Origin: Rosellinia necatrix
Taxonomy: Eukaryota; Ascomycota; Sordariomycetes; Xylariales; Xylariaceae
Length of the DNA: 64,000 bases
Assembly: GCA_021209875.1 (NCBI GenBank)
Contig: JAGYVD010000009.1
Span: forward strand, 558,001 to 622,000
Direction of reading: 5' to 3'
How positions within the stretch are numbered: position 1 is the first letter of the stretch; every line of letters begins with the position of its first letter. Positions 9,824 to 23,083 of the stretch are shown here, piece by piece. A program made the translations under genes and the position numbers. A model generated the notes under the pieces. That model was not told the origin of the DNA and made no database searches. It saw only the letters and a program-made list of their open reading frames with translations.

Positions 9824-11949
9824 GAGCAGGTGTGGTAACCGCGATAATAAAGAAGCCTTAACTCGCTAGGATAAGGGTTTGAGGCACTTATTCTTTAGCC
9901 TGGACCACAGACCAGCCGCGGGGTTTTACCAGCAGTAGTTATAGAAGCGTATGGCTGAAAAGAGAGAAGGCAGAACTAAAATTGGAACTGTCACACCTTT
10001 TTATATGCTGTATAATAAAGCCGGGTAAAACCAGGCCAAAACACAATATATAATTACCTATCATAAACTACAAATCTCACTTTCTACCCACAACTCGTGA
10101 AAGGCTAATTAACTTTGAACTAGATGGATAGGCATTCCATTTGGTTATCTATAAAGGACACCGAGGTACCCGGTTCATCGGAGTGCGCCAAAGATGGATC
10201 GATTACCTATTGCTATATTTTTTTTTTTTACTTCGATTGGGTGATTCTACAGGCCTAGAGGTGGTCACTGACCCCCACCACTACCTCCCTCCCATGACAG
10301 CGCTGTTTAAGGGCACAAAGGCGGTGATAACGAATTAACTAAGCGTATCAGACTAGTTTTATTTATTAAAGGCAAACATAGGTTATCTAATTTAGTGAAT
10401 CTTGTATGAAACATTTGCTACTGTTTAAATGTAAGTTTCTAGTATACAGTGTCACAAAGTTGATTATAGAGTGTATTCATTGCTATGTCATTATTAGTAT
10501 GCAGGTAAACCAGACTGCTATGGCTTACCGCTCCCCATGTGCACTATCCACTAGCCTAGCAACTAACCAGCCCTATCTACTTACTCAAAGAAGCGCTCTA
10601 AAGTACGCTATAGAACCACATTATCGAAACTAAGCTCTCAACCTCAGCCCTATACCACGGTAGAACAGAACCCGTGGCCCCCGCAGTCGAACTTCATTGT
10701 TCAAAGTGCCTAGGTAGGTAGCGACCAGTCATCCACTAGCTAAAACTACAAGTTGCCTAACTAGCCGTGTGGCTACCTTCCAAATAGATTTGCTATGATT
10801 TTCCTTTCAAAGTCCCTAGCCCCTCGTCTACCTAGGAGGGCTACCTACCTAGTGGTCTGCACTAGCTGGTGTTGCCCCTCCAGTGTCCCTACTATCTTTT
10901 GGAACTAGCCCTATGTAGCCCCTCCCCTCCAAATAGAGTGCAATAGCATCTTTTCATATTGTTATTAAACCCATGTTTATTTGCTTTGATGCTTTGATGC
11001 TTTGAGCTCAAAATATGTAACAGTATCTTGTGTTTCCGCGCCTTTATATTGTCTTGTAACCCACTAGCAGAGATTAAATATTTATTGGTGCTTAGATGCC
11101 TCCCTTGGAACATACAGCATCATTTGCTCTCGCGATTTTATAATACGAACAGCTTCGAACGATACACCCCTCATAAATCCGCCTCTCATGGTTTTGTCAT
11201 CCCAAACATAGACTGGCTCAAATTCCCTGTCGCTGTCAAACTAGGCATGCGTACCATTACCACCACATCCATGACCTCTATCCCCAGTAGTTTCGTGTAT
11301 GCCCTATATTTCCCTGCGCCAATACCCCGTGTGGGCGTATTTCCCGAGAGATCCCCTCCGAAGTACAGTAAGTGTCGAGACGTGATTGACACACGTGGCG
11401 TACCAAGCGTCGCATTTGGTTTGCGGCCCCGGGCGAGCTTCGCCCCGGTGGCTGGCATGCAAATTGGCGTATCGCGTCGGTGAAGCATCCAAACTGAACT
11501 GATGAGCACCAAAGCCACACTTTCATCTTTGCAGATAAACCTCAGCCGGGTGCGGTGTGCGGTGTGCCAATAAGTTTGCAGGACGGGTGGCACGGGTGGT
11601 ATATCATGATCGTCGTTAGCTGTGAGAGTCTAGATCGGTGGCATGATAACGAGGCGGAAATATCCGTCCAGTCCTGGCTCAAGCGCTGGCTTCTGTTCCA
11701 ACTTCACTCCGCTCTTTCCCTGATCCTGGCCTCAAGACAACCCGGTGTACCCATGCTATAGAATAATCCGTGCCACGGTTGAACTGCTTCATCATCCCAG
11801 GGGGCTGCGGCCAATTCGATCGAGACTTTGAGGTGAGCCAATGCCGACTACTGTAACGAATACGCCTTACTTATATTAATAGCCCGAGGCTTGTGGTATG
11901 CGGTCCCCGGAGAATGGAATGCGTTCCCCCCTTCCTAGCCCTAAATCTT
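9824..11949. other. AT-rich then mixed intergenic region
   Basis: From the end of the pseudokinase to about 11.1 kb the DNA is AT-rich, with several CTAGCC / CTACCTAGG-like short motifs (for example 10712-10722 and 10825-10850). Between 11.1 and 11.8 kb composition is more balanced and frames are open on both strands (11028-11483 + and 11186-11593 -). These overlap, have no recognisable domain and no good splice extension. An imperfect GC-rich hairpin sits at about 11426-11447 (gggcga-gct-tcgccc core). No gene is supported. Confidence 0.45.
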
Positions 11950-12974
11950 CTAAGTAGATAGCAAGCTATTCACGTCCGTCAACAGAATAGCGCTAGAATA
12001 ACCCCCCGAGTTGCCCATCGTATCGTTGGTGCCCGTGCCATTCTTCAAGTAGCAAAAGCCAGCGTGCTCCTTCACAATCGTGACAGCGACGCACGGGCCC
12101 CCTGCAACGCCGTTGTTATTTTTCAGATTCGTCAGATACGCCTTATTATATTCCGCACAAACTGTGATGCAGTTTTCCAGCGTCGGCGTATAGGTCCGTA
12201 GGATGTCGTGTGTCGATGCCGTGTTCGCCCAGTTGGTCCAGCACTGCTCTTGGAATTGTTGCGGCGCGTCGCCGGCCTGTAACGGAATTGGCTGCCCGTC
12301 CGCCGAGTACGGCGTGTATCCTACCCTATTTATGCCTGGGCAGCCATCTGTTGGGACTAGGGTATCCGTCGTCGAAGACGTTGTCGGTGATGGGGCGGTG
12401 GATGATGCGGTGCCCCCGCCGTTATTGTTATTGTTATTGTTATTGTTATTACTGCCGCCACTGGAGGCCGCTGTCAGCGGGTTTGAAGAGGAATGCCGGC
12501 GTAAACAAAAGAAAGAGGAAAAAAAGGGGGGAGGTTGTAGGCTATGAACCTTGAAGTATCCGATCCGGCGCTGGATTTCTGCTGTGCGCTAAGCCCGCCG
12601 CCGACGCCACCGCCAATTCCGGCGGCGAGGATGACGAACAGCGTCACGATCAAGGCCCAGAACACGGGCACGGAAAGACCCAGTATCCTCCTTTTCCCAT
12701 TTGTTGCGGCCTGGCTTTCGATTTGGGCTGGGGTTTGCGGATTGCCCCCCGGTTCGGCACTTGTAATCTGTTCTTTCGATGCTAGTTGATTTGCGAAGGC
12801 GTCATTTGGCGATGCTTCATTGGGCGACAATTGGTTTGGTGACGGTGTGTCTGGCAGCGGTTCGACGGGCGCCGGGTAAAGGGGTGTAGGGGCCGGTAGA
12901 GGATGCAATCCGGTCTCCGGGGGCACCACTTCAAGCCCCGCTTGCTGAGAGTATCTCGGATTCATAGAACCCAT
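11950..12974 (-). CDS. Single-pass membrane protein with PAN/Apple-like ectodomain
   Basis: Two minus-strand exons, 12974-12550 and 12460-11950, joined across intron 12549-12461 (GTTCAT donor, GCTGAC branch, CTCCAG acceptor). The product is 311 residues. Residues 1-95 are Pro/Asn/Ser-rich with SPN repeats (SPNQLSPNEASPND, about 45-58) and should be cytosolic. After the basic KRR at 94-96 comes one membrane helix (about 98-124). A low-complexity spacer follows, with an alternating Asn run encoded by (AATAAC)n and then Gly/Ser/Thr. The C-terminal 130 residues carry six cysteines in the order C-PGIN, C-WTN, C-ITV, C-AEY, PC-VAV, GFC-YLKNGT. This matches the fungal PAN/Apple fold, often a carbohydrate- or protein-binding module. 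Wall-sensor or adhesion function is inference. The donor is non-canonical after GT, so the exact junction is a best fit chosen by phase. Confidence 0.75.
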
Positions 12975-14817
12975 CGCGATGGTCGTTCGGTTGACAATTC
13001 CCGATTGGCATTGCCGGTGCCCACGACTGTGAAAAAGGCCGGCCAGACGTCAGCAAGGTGGAATCAGGACAGATATCTACCAAACTCGCGAGGAACAAGC
13101 ACTGGCACCATGGTCATGTCATTCTCGCCCCCTGTCTCATTAATAAACGACATTCAGCTTCTTACCTAAGTCGGCGGCATGTTACGTACCATGGCCGCCC
13201 AGCTGCGGGGAGAACGCTGTAACCCGGCGTGAAACAAATATCTCAAACGAAACGCCACAGGTCGACACGCTGCGGTTCCTTCGTGAAATCCTCCAAATAG
13301 ACCAAACATCTCGGTTAGGCGCCCCTCCACCCCCGTGGCCATGCTCTTCCGCCGTATGGGTATTTCCGTGCACCGGCCCCCAGAGCAAGTGCAGCGATCA
13401 AACGCACTGTTGGGCCGCGGGCACGTTTTGGTCAATTACACCTCGTCTGACGAAGCGACAGATGAGCTTCGGAAACAGGCCAACTAACGTACGGGTATAA
13501 AAAAGGTTGCGACGGGCCGACCCGTGGCTGGCCCGGGGCCGCGCGCCGCACCAGGGCGACCGACACGTTTCCAATCGCGCTCTTGTAGCGGAAACAACAC
13601 AGAGTCTTGGTAGCGCATGAAGAAACCAAAGCGACAGCGTTATGGACGGTGAGAATATTTATGTGGTTATATAGTGTAGTACGATAACCCGGTACTTTGA
13701 CAGCATCGCACTCCGAGATAGCGGGTGTCACTGAAATCTGAAATGCGGCCTGCCGGCGCTAAGTGGGCTGTCCGCCGGGGAGACGATACCTACCTGAGTA
13801 GGTATGTCAATTGAGTGTGACATGTCACACAGCTAATTCCTCATTCGCCATTGACAAACCCCCTTTGTTATAGAGAGTGGGGGGGGGTCTTGGCTTAGGT
13901 CTCGGATGCGCCCGAGACAGGTCGTTACCACCACTCAAAACGCACTTCCTGGGTACAGATCTTTTGTCTTGAATTATTCCCAATCACCCTGTTCATTTTA
14001 CATCAATCAAATCCCCGTTAGGCACCTAACACAGCATCACACGGCAGGTTCTTGGATATCCCGGGGATTATTGAGGGCGTTTTGTCCAACCAGGTATCGC
14101 TATGAATCAACAGATCCAGAACAAGAACGAGAAGCGTAATCGAAAATTGAGATTGAAAAGGCTGCATAGCTTGCCTATATCTGTGCTAAGTACGAAGTAG
14201 TGTAAGCATGGAGCAATCGTTGGTCCGGATATTGTTGATGGAGCAGCGCGTTGGCGAAGATCCCTAAATTTGGCAACATGCCTATCACTCGGCATCTTCC
14301 GGGGGACTGGATCTCCATTTAGCAATTCTTGTGCCTGGGCCCACTCCACTTGATTACCTTCCAGAGAGACCCGTACACTACACACACTACATACACTACT
14401 TACACTACGCTATATATAATCCTCCGTCGTGATTTTCCGGGGCGATGAGTAAAACGGGAATCCTTTAGCAATTCTGGGAATAGTACGGTATTTTGGTGGA
14501 GATTCCAACCTAAATATAAGAATTACCTCACTGGCATAGATAGACAATTGTGTCTAAATCCAGTCATACGTAAGCGCGATTTGCTGACATGTTATTCCGA
14601 GTCGCCGTTATAAAAGAATCAACTAGTTTTACGATATCCCGAACAGGGCTACACGTGTTTACATTCTCTCTCATTCGTCTGCTAGTTGTCAGATGAATTA
14701 ATCCAGTATTAGTGAGCTTCCCGCCTTCTCACATCCCACTGGTGACAATAAATTTCAATTAACACGGACGGCGACATCACCTTCACACTTCGACACTCGT
14801 GCTCAAATACAGTTGCC
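12975..14817. other. Intergenic, no supportable gene
   Basis: Contains the promoters of the PAN-type gene (-) and the MAPEG gene (+). Small frames at 13166-13731 (-) and 13906-14139 (+) have no domain, no matching splice partners and no codon pattern that persuades me. A GATACCTACCTGAGTAGGTATG imperfect palindrome at about 13786-13807 is one of the dispersed TACCTAGGTA-type motifs. Confidence 0.45.
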
Positions 14818-15327
14818 ATGGCATCTCTTGTGACTGCGCTCGGTTTACGCACCGCCGTGGCAGGACTATCAGCGCCAAATTGGGCACCGGGGCTGTTAGG
14901 CTGGCAATTCTTCTTCGCGTACGGGCTTTTGTCGTCGCGGACGCTGAAGCAGTGGCACGGCATCGACCACAACTCGTCGCCGAGAGAGGACCTGGCCAAG
15001 TACGGCGACGCGGCGGTGCGGTCCGGCAAGCTCACGCCGAAGCAGCTGGCCATGCTCAGGCGCAACGAGTCGGCGCACGCCAATTCCGTCGAGAACTATA
15101 CCCTATTCGTCGCCGCCATGGGGTTCGCCACGTTCGCCGGCGTCGACAATCACCTGATCAACCGTGCAGGCCTCCTCTACGCCGTGGCGCGTCTCGCATA
15201 CGGCGCCGTTTACATTTTCATCGACCACGATGTCTGGAGCCAGATCCGCGGTCTCACATGGTGGACGGGCAACCTCAGTTGTCTCTGGCTGTTGTACAGA
15301 GCCGGGGCGAAGCTGAATGCGGCGTAG
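14818..15327 (+). CDS. MAPEG-family membrane enzyme
   Basis: Intronless frame of 169 residues with four hydrophobic helices (about 24-40, 93-110, 117-135, 146-162). The diagnostic MAPEG signature is present as RRNESAHANSVENYTLF at 81-97, with the conserved Arg, His87, Asn89, Glu92 and Asn93. MAPEG proteins (microsomal glutathione transferase / eicosanoid-metabolism family) sit in the ER or outer mitochondrial membrane and usually act on glutathione and lipophilic electrophiles or peroxides. The specific substrate cannot be read from the sequence. Length is normal for the family (about 150-170). The ATG lies in a GCCATGGC context and gives a short polar N-terminus before helix 1. Codon use is GC-rich in the middle. 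Confidence 0.86.
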   Translation: MASLVTALGLRTAVAGLSAPNWAPGLLGWQFFFAYGLLSSRTLKQWHGIDHNSSPREDLAKYGDAAVRSGKLTPKQLAMLRRNESAHANSVENYTLFVAAMGFATFAGVDNHLINRAGLLYAVARLAYGAVYIFIDHDVWSQIRGLTWWTGNLSCLWLLYRAGAKLNAA

Positions 15328-16042
15328 ACGTGCAATAATTAGAACTCGTATTAACTAGTTATTATTGTTGTTGTTGTTGTTGTTGTTGTTATTGTTATTG
15401 TGTTCGTAACCTTTCAACGTTCTTGCTGCAGATATCGGAGGTAAAGTCTTCCGGGTATAACGGAGTCTAGCTTCATATTGCCATTTGACTAGATCCCTGA
15501 GGTGCTGAGTCTAGGAATTCGTGTATGTATCTATAACTACGCGGAGGAGCATAGCCCGCTATTCGCCCCCTCCTCCTCTTCCATCCCCATCACCACTACG
15601 ATCATTTCAGGTGTCCAGGGTGATTGATTATCGATGACTAGAATTCCTGAAATCCACACGCGATAGCGCAAGGTCGTACGCGTCAGATGAACGCAAACTA
15701 ACAGGTCATCATAAGTTGCCTCCCAAGTAAGTTGTTGAATAACTGGCCGTTGTATTACCTATACCAACCACGATACAAACCAGTGGCTATAAACTATAAA
15801 TCATCGCATGCTCACACTTCACCCATACATTCATCCAGTATACCATGCCATCCTAACTAGTAGTGGGTCTATTCTTCCCATCCGGCTTCTCAGCTTCCAA
15901 ATTGGTGATATCGTAGTCAAGTTCCGGTTCTTTTTGAGACTGGCGTGTTTGCCGATCCATTTTCTCAGTCCATGTCTTTCCCCCTCAGACATTGCAACGT
16001 GGTCGCATCTTTCAGATTGATCCGCGACCCCAAAGCACCGTG
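15328..16042. other. Intergenic with TTG microsatellite
   Basis: Holds the 3' end of the MAPEG gene with a (TTG)n run at 15363-15400 and the promoter of the secreted-protein gene. No gene seen. Confidence 0.5.
15363..15400. repeat. (TTG)n microsatellite
   Basis: About nine TTG units followed by TTA/TTG variants, 35 bases after the MAPEG stop codon, probably in the 3' UTR. Confidence 0.9.
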
Positions 16043-16887
16043 ATGAAGAGAATACTATCAGCATTTTGCGCCTACTTGACGCTGGTCCATCGGGCCTCCG
16101 CTAACGTGGACTTCATCAGTCTATTTGCTTCAGACGGCGCAACGATCGTGGAGGCTTCAGCGACGCTCATCCTTCCGAACGTCCCTAATCCCATTACAGG
16201 CGATGTCGCCCTGTGGAGCGCCATTCAGCTAGAGAAAGACTTCATTCAGGGGGTGACGGAGAACGCACCCGCGGGTCTGGGCTATTGCGTTAACCTGGGA
16301 GGTAACTGGTGTAACTTCGCCTATGCCCTCACACCAAACGCCCAGGTTGGCAAGCCAGTGATCGCTGCGCCTGGCTCCAGGGTTAGAACGCACTGTAGGT
16401 CTCTTGTGAGCCCCCGGGGAATCCGCAATCTGACATTACTCTCAGACAAGCTCAACCCGTCAACGAACCTGTGGGATCAGGACGTTTACATCAACGGTCG
16501 ACTTGTATCGAATGTTTCCACGAGTGCGTCGTCTACACATAATGTCACTTGGTATCCAATCGCGAGGCTGACGATATCTTCGCAGGCCAAGGACAAAAAG
16601 GGAATATCTTTTATGTATCCGTAGAGTGTGCAGCGCGCCCGTGTGCCGCAGCTCCAGCGCACAGTACGCCCCTCCCGCTTTGCCACGTCCGTTCTGTGAT
16701 TTACTGATTGTCAACCCGGGGAAACACAGGCTGGCAAGATATCTCTATCGTCTTGAGCACAGCGAATCTCAATTTCAAACACTCGGGGAGCTGGAATTTT
16801 GGAGCCACAGGCGGCGAAATGTCAACACCAGATGGGGGGAAGACCTGGACATTCACCACGCTCAATGTCCCTGTTACCAGCGCTTAA
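16043..16887 (+). CDS. Secreted protein of unknown function, four exons
   Basis: Exons 16043-16394, 16446-16523, 16586-16663 and 16730-16887. The introns are 51, 62 and 66 nt (GTAGGT...CTCAG, GTGCGT...CGCAG, GTACGC...CACAG). Phases close to 221 residues, although unspliced frames hide this. The start MKRILSAFCAYLTLV...ASA gives a clear signal peptide. The mature part has four cysteines visible in GLGYC, NWC, EC and RPC, and aromatic-rich strand-like stretches: DVALWSAI, NLWDQDVYINGRLVS, GNIFYVSVEC, SGSWNFGATGG, DGGKTWTF. The pattern suggests an all-beta, lectin- or eqolisin-like sandwich, but I do not recognise catalytic residues and give no enzymatic function. The DGGKTW near the end looks like an isolated Asp-box-type turn. 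Relatives of this type are secreted proteins of ascomycetes, as far as I can judge from pattern memory. Confidence 0.75.
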
Positions 16888-19800
16888 GGCTAAGGGATCC
16901 GGAATGCTTACGACAAGAGGTAGATTTGAGTTCCCCGATGAGTACTGAAAGTTCCCGAGGGTATCGGACCCTTTTCAACGTGACTCAGCACGCCATGCAA
17001 GGGAGGCCTTCCGATCGAAAAGCCTGTCCGCCTGCACAAGTCACACTCAATACGAAACTAGTGATGAAGGCAGTCAAGGCGGATGACGGATCCGTACCAA
17101 TAATCAAACGTTACAGGAAAATGTAAATCCATAGCCCGAGGAGAATGCGAACGGGGTGGTGTCGCCGCTTGCTAGGATCCCCGAAGCTGTATACGTGGTC
17201 TGAGACATGAGGCATCAATCGGCGGGACTAAATGATTGTTACACTGAATTGTGCGGAATCGGCCTTAGGGGGATTTCTAGCAAACCGTTGCCTTGTGGCT
17301 TTTGAGATCAAAGCGAGTTCAATAATTCAAAACTAGAAGTCACAAACACACGTGAATCTTGATAGCAGATACGTACTTAGGTTGACGAGGCCAAAGCGAT
17401 CTCGCTAGGGGCAATAGTGCAGATTAGCCACTAGCTTTTGATATTTGACTAAATGATTCTTATGCGATAGAAAGGCTATTGGTAGTCATATCTGATGTAT
17501 ATTTTATTTGTCTTGAGCTTGAGTCCTAGATCGTTGAGCATGCTTCGTTTTTGTCTTGCCACTCACTCAAGTTGGTCAGTACGTGGCAGCGGAACCATTT
17601 ATGTGCCGCCGTCTTTTGCGGGTGCTGCATCTGTTCTTGTTTCACTCGGATTCCTCGAAGTCTATTCTTGTAGGAGTTCGAAATTTCAGCGTACCGATGC
17701 GACCAGTGAGTTCTCTCCGCATTCCCCTGGTTACAATCCTAGCCTAACATGTGAAATCTGCCATAGCAGTTAAGCTACACCCTGGCTACACCCATGGGGG
17801 GTGGGGTCGTGGTGCAATGCCCTTCCCTGCTCTCAATACCTATGTATTGCAGCTTGCACCCTGGAAGCAAGGGTTCATCCCTGGTAAAGCGGTAGTTATA
17901 AGTTCAGAAAGCGGGTTTTTTACACTAGAAGATAGATCGCTATGTTGGCTTTTTCGTGAGTGGTTTGGAGCAAAGGGACACTTGGGTCGAGACCAGGCTG
18001 CCAGATCACAGAAGCCCTTGCGAAACCAACGGGCACTTTCTAGCGGGGTTAGTTACACCCAACATCGTAAGAGAAATGCGTCCACTGTGTAGGGATACAA
18101 TTCTCGAGTACTACCTGGCTGGACCAAGAGATAACCGCAGCTGACTACGTCCAGCGGCCAATGCTTTGGCTGCATGATGGAATAAAGGAAGAACTTGGGG
18201 TGCTTAGGGTGTCTACGAGCTCAGGTAGTTCTGGTTCGCTCTCAGCCGGTTACTGTGCTCTTACTTATCGACCTAATTATGCCAGCTACTGGATGGGTTC
18301 GTAAATCTCCGGCTATAATTAGTCCTACCGGTCTATCAGATACTGCGTACAACTCGACGTTGTGCACTTCTAAATTGCATCATAGCTATAGCAGGTGACC
18401 GCAACTAGCAAGGGCGCTGGGCTATGAAATTACATATGAGTCTTGTGAAAAAAAAAAAAGGAAAAAAAAAAGACGGTTGGACACAAGGTATTGTCTGGAT
18501 GATAGGCAGGACCTAATGCACCCTGGGGAAGATCAAAACGATGTGACTGCTCAAGCAACTCCACTGGCGTGATCGTGACGGTCTCAGTTTCTCAGGCAAT
18601 CGGGGTGCGTGGTGCCATGGGCCATATTTTTCGAGCAATGCTTCTGATGATGGGCACTTTTGTCGGGCATCGGGATTTCCTGCCCCAGGTCCGATCTGAC
18701 AAGACATAAACTAAGATGCATTACGATGTACATTATAGCGAGGTGTACGTTTCCGACTCTTCCATGTGTGCGTACGCAAACGGATACGTTCGTATGGTTG
18801 TTGATGGAGTAACCCGAATACTATCCTTGACTCATCCGGCGCCGTGTAGCGCAAGCGGCTGGGAATGGCATGTCAATCAAGCTACTTACTTGGGTGGTTA
18901 TTCGTCATCTCGAGACCAGCGAGACCCAGGTTTCATTAATAGGATTCAATACCATCATTTGCACTGCAGCAGCGCTGCATCTGAACCACTTTGTGCGATG
19001 TATCCAGGGCTTCATTGGACTAAGGGCATGCGCTCTACACTGCATGTCTCGTCTTCGAGCTACCTACATCCGCTTGTCTACTAACCCAGAAGCCGTGGGC
19101 GTAACTTAATCCCGTACTAGGTAGTCAGTCAGTAGGGCTGGGAGGTGACCAGCAGGCTGTGCCCCTGGTGCGAACTTAGCGCGCTTGGAAACCCCTGCAT
19201 TGAGATCAGGTGGCGAATGTTACAATGGTAGCGGGCTTAAACTGGTACACTATACCACCTCACCAGATATGAACAGGCTAACGGGTACCACAAACACGCA
19301 GCATCTCTCGATTACTCGTCTAGAAACATCCGCGTCCTTCCATGCCCTCTTTCTCCTGGGAGGCATTGCTTGTCTCTATCTGTTGACGTGTTGAGGTCTG
19401 GATGGACTAACAACGATGATCAGCATTTAGCAATCCGTGGTGTAGCCACACCAGCGGCGTCAAGGCGCAGTTGCGAGTCCATCAAACGAGAAAAAAAAAA
19501 ATTCTTCCCTAGTCTGGATTTTGACATTTTGACATGTTCATAAAGGTACCCCCCCGGCAGGTGAGTTGTGCCCGGATTGTATTATCTAGAGATCCAAATA
19601 TGGCAGGGTAGTGTGAGGGGCGGGGTTCTGTGTCCCTTAATAATATCCTATAGTTTTTGGGTTAGCTTATTTTGCTTCTGGGGTATGTTTCTACACATTC
19701 TTACCGTTCGAGATGGGATGTGAAGCTTTGTGTCGATCCAGGTGCATATTCCACACATGTATTCGCTTCAGCGTGACGCAGCAACGACGGAATCCATCGA

Positions 19801-22141
19801 CATGATCCACTAGACCAACGCGAACCCAGATTGTTGGGAGTTTGCGGCTCGGTAACTATGGATACTTATCGACACTAATTTACACCGCGTACCATTTACT
19901 AGCTTCATTTACTAATGAGCCGAAATTGACCTCATCATGTGCCTCCGGCGGTGTGCGCGAGTTTATCAAACGATCCGTAACTCATAGATCTACTCCCTTA
20001 GGGCGGCGAATCTGCCTACGGGATTCGTTCACGTTATGAGACAACATAAGATATTAGTTACAGACCTGATGGCTTCATAGTTGCCTAGGCCAAGGACAGG
20101 CTAGTGCGTCATAGCTTGGACAGGGTAGAAATGGAAGCTTTTTGTGGTGCGATCCTTCCGGGGGGGAGGGAATCCTTCCTACCAAGCTGCTACAAAGACT
20201 GGGCGAGATCACCAAGCAACCAGAGTGTAGACTGGCTAGATGATCAACGCTGCACACGAGATCGTACCTTCCTCGCTTATGTGCATGTATGTATGTATTT
20301 TGTAGACCGACCGCCGCCGTTTCCTCGGTAATTCCACCCTCTCGTATACACAGGCGCTACGGGGCCCGTCTCATAGTTGCGTTTCCAGACGCAACCAAGA
20401 CCTAATCCAGCAAGCCGAGCTAGCAAATGAACACCCGGGGGGTGCATAATCGATACACCACGATGCTGATCTATCTCGTTGATGGCCACCAAATACCTAG
20501 CCACCGAATAGCCACCGATGTCAGGGACGCACTCGACACAAGGGGATGCAGGTGGCAGCTATACATTAGGGTCATGTCATACCCACGCGGAGTCATGTGG
20601 TGTCGTGTCCCGCTCAGTTCCATGCGTGTTGAGAGGGTATAGCCTTTGAGGACTCGCACGCATGGCTCGATCGGTGCATCGGTTCTGGGTAATTCGTGTT
20701 TGCGTCTACCAAAACTTTACGCCTCCGTACAAGACGACTTTTTTGGCAGTGAAAATAAGCAGAGAATGGGTTTATAGGGGTTTCACGGCCCCTAGAAATC
20801 ACCACTTCGCCCTGCAAGTATGCTACAAGAGCCCAAAGGTGCGTGGGGAATTCCAAAGAACACGCCCCAGCAACCACCATGTTAAGATTACATTCTATTT
20901 GATTTTGTCGTTTGAGGTACTTCAACAAGTGTGCTCACCCCGCATAGGAGCACGATGATACAATGATTTTCGGACATGTGTAAAATATTATTTCCTCCCC
21001 AGGGCTACCGGCGGCCGACGATGCATAAGGGGATTATCTCATGCTAGTCACCGTAGGCTAGCCTCGAGATAACTCGTGTGCATGCTTCCCCCTCTTCTGC
21101 CCGAGTTCTAGGGAGGCTGGCGGGGTGGTGCCGACTACCGACGGATGTATCTCAGGTAGGTAGGCAGGCGTCTATCTATGCAGGGTAGTGTTAGTTAGGC
21201 ACTCATTGCCCAAGACCAATAGGTAGGGCAACGTACGTCATGTAAACCCCTGGGTAGATAAAGGGAACTTGCAGCGACAATACGTAGATTACGGCCATGA
21301 GACTGGCTCTGATGAAACAGTAGATGAAAATAATTTTATTATTGCGCATCTCCACTAGCTAGCTATGTTTTCCTTTGCTGTTCTATGGCCACACCGACAC
21401 TTGTTACGACTTCTCGGACTCTGGTTAAATTAGCAAGAGTAGCGTAATGTATGTTGGCGACTCCACGGCATACTTCTTTCTTTCTGTAGGAGACCTGTGG
21501 TGTGGCCACGCAGCAGAACCCCTACACAAACCAATTGTTACCTTCCGTGTAGGTGGGATACTCTTTCCAGGATGGACGCGCAGCTGCTCTTGGCAGCGAG
21601 GAAATTTGGCGTGGAATGTTGATGCAAACGTTCGCAGCAGACCTTAAAAGTACGCCGGAGGGCGTATCTGCCCACAAACCCCCTTGCATCAAAATAAGGC
21701 CGGTTTGCAGCAGGGTAGTAGTTATGATCGCCACCAATCGCCTGCAATCCAACTTTTTTTTTTTTTTTTTTCATCCCCGGTTGGGAGGCCTGATCGACGA
21801 TGTGGCTTAGGGGTCTAGATGGGATAGCTTGAATGAGAGTCTGGCTCGAAAGGCAGGCTGCTGGCAGGAAAAGTTCGCTTAGGCTTCCCAAAAGTAGAGC
21901 GTGATTAGCTGGCCGTTTGAACGTTCATACATATTTTGTCCGTCGAAGCGACCCAGTGGACGTTCCTGTTTGGCTGTAAGCAAGCAAGCCATTTTCGTGC
22001 GAACCCGCTGCAAGTGCACCGTCCGGAGCGAAGTAGCAGGGTCATATTGGGCCAAAACTACTATCTATTACCTACCAGCTGGCAAGCCAGTGTATGTTTA
22101 GCCAGAGGCAATGAAGGTGGTAAATCATAACATTCCTCGAT

Positions 22142-22193
22142 CTTGCCTGGTTATCTTGCCTGGTTATCTTGCCTGGCTATCTTGCCTGGTCAT
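22142..22193. repeat. Tandem 13-mer repeat, four copies
   Basis: Four head-to-tail copies of CTTGCCTGGTTAT; the third has GGCTAT and the fourth GGTCAT. The run ends in CTGCCCGG. Confidence 0.9.
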
Positions 22194-22606
22194 CTGCCCG
22201 GACCTAGTCCGAATACCTATTTAGGGACTGTGTTGTGTAAGTCCCAACCCAATCCAATTAGGGTTAATGCTGTGCCTAGAGTGCGAATACCTCTCCATAC
22301 CCCCTTCTGTTAGGTTAGAAGTTGATAACTAGACTCCACCTCCCTTCTCTTCTCGGACCACTTTGTCGTGCAACACGTAAATGGATAAGGCGAACAGCCA
22401 TTCCAGTCATCCTAATATGCACTTGTGTGTCTCGAATGCGACGCAACCTATCCAGGGGGGAGATGCCGCCACGGCTGCAAAGAGGTTAGATAGCAGCGGG
22501 GGGGAAAATGTAGAAAGTCATTCGACGCACGAGAGAGTAGGTACCTTGCATGAGGGGATGGGGGCGAGGGTGACGGTCTCATGCCACCCAACGTAGGGCA
22601 GGCAAG

Positions 22607-22672
22607 GGACAGGACAAGACAGGACAAGACAGGACAGGACAGGACAGGACAGGACAGGACAGGGCAGGTCAG
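22607..22672. repeat. (GGACA)n pentanucleotide repeat
   Basis: GGACA / GGACAAGACA units repeated about a dozen times, decaying into GGGCAGG variants to about 22720. It explains the Cys/Pro/Ser-rich frame on the minus strand. Confidence 0.9.
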
Positions 22673-23083
22673 GTGGAGAGCAGGGCAGGTGTAGAGCAGG
22701 GCAGGGCAGGACAGGGCAACGCAGCAGCAGAGCAGGTGCTCTAAAACTTTTCTTTGCAGTGAGGTGGCGGTCTAAAAGGCTGAACGGGCGGACGAACAGA
22801 ACCATGGGAATTGTATCTCGCCGGGTCAGCCGTTTCGAGCCGCACACAGCCGAAGCATCATTATGCACTGCTCGAAGATGACTGTGGCCGACAGTGCTCT
22901 GGACCCCGAAACAAAGAAGCAATGGGTACCTGGAATGACTGTCTCGGATGTTATCTAACGGCATCTCATGGCACCAGACCGCCACAAACATGATGGCAAC
23001 ATTGCTTGGAAACGCCTCGACCTCACGTCGAGGAAGCAGCCTTTTGTCGCGCCCGTTCCACCGCCGCCCACAGCGTTCTAGTG

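Noticed and set aside
11028..11593. Overlapping open frames on both strands (151 and 135 residues)
   Set aside because: Neither has a domain, a good start context or a splice partner, and they exclude each other.
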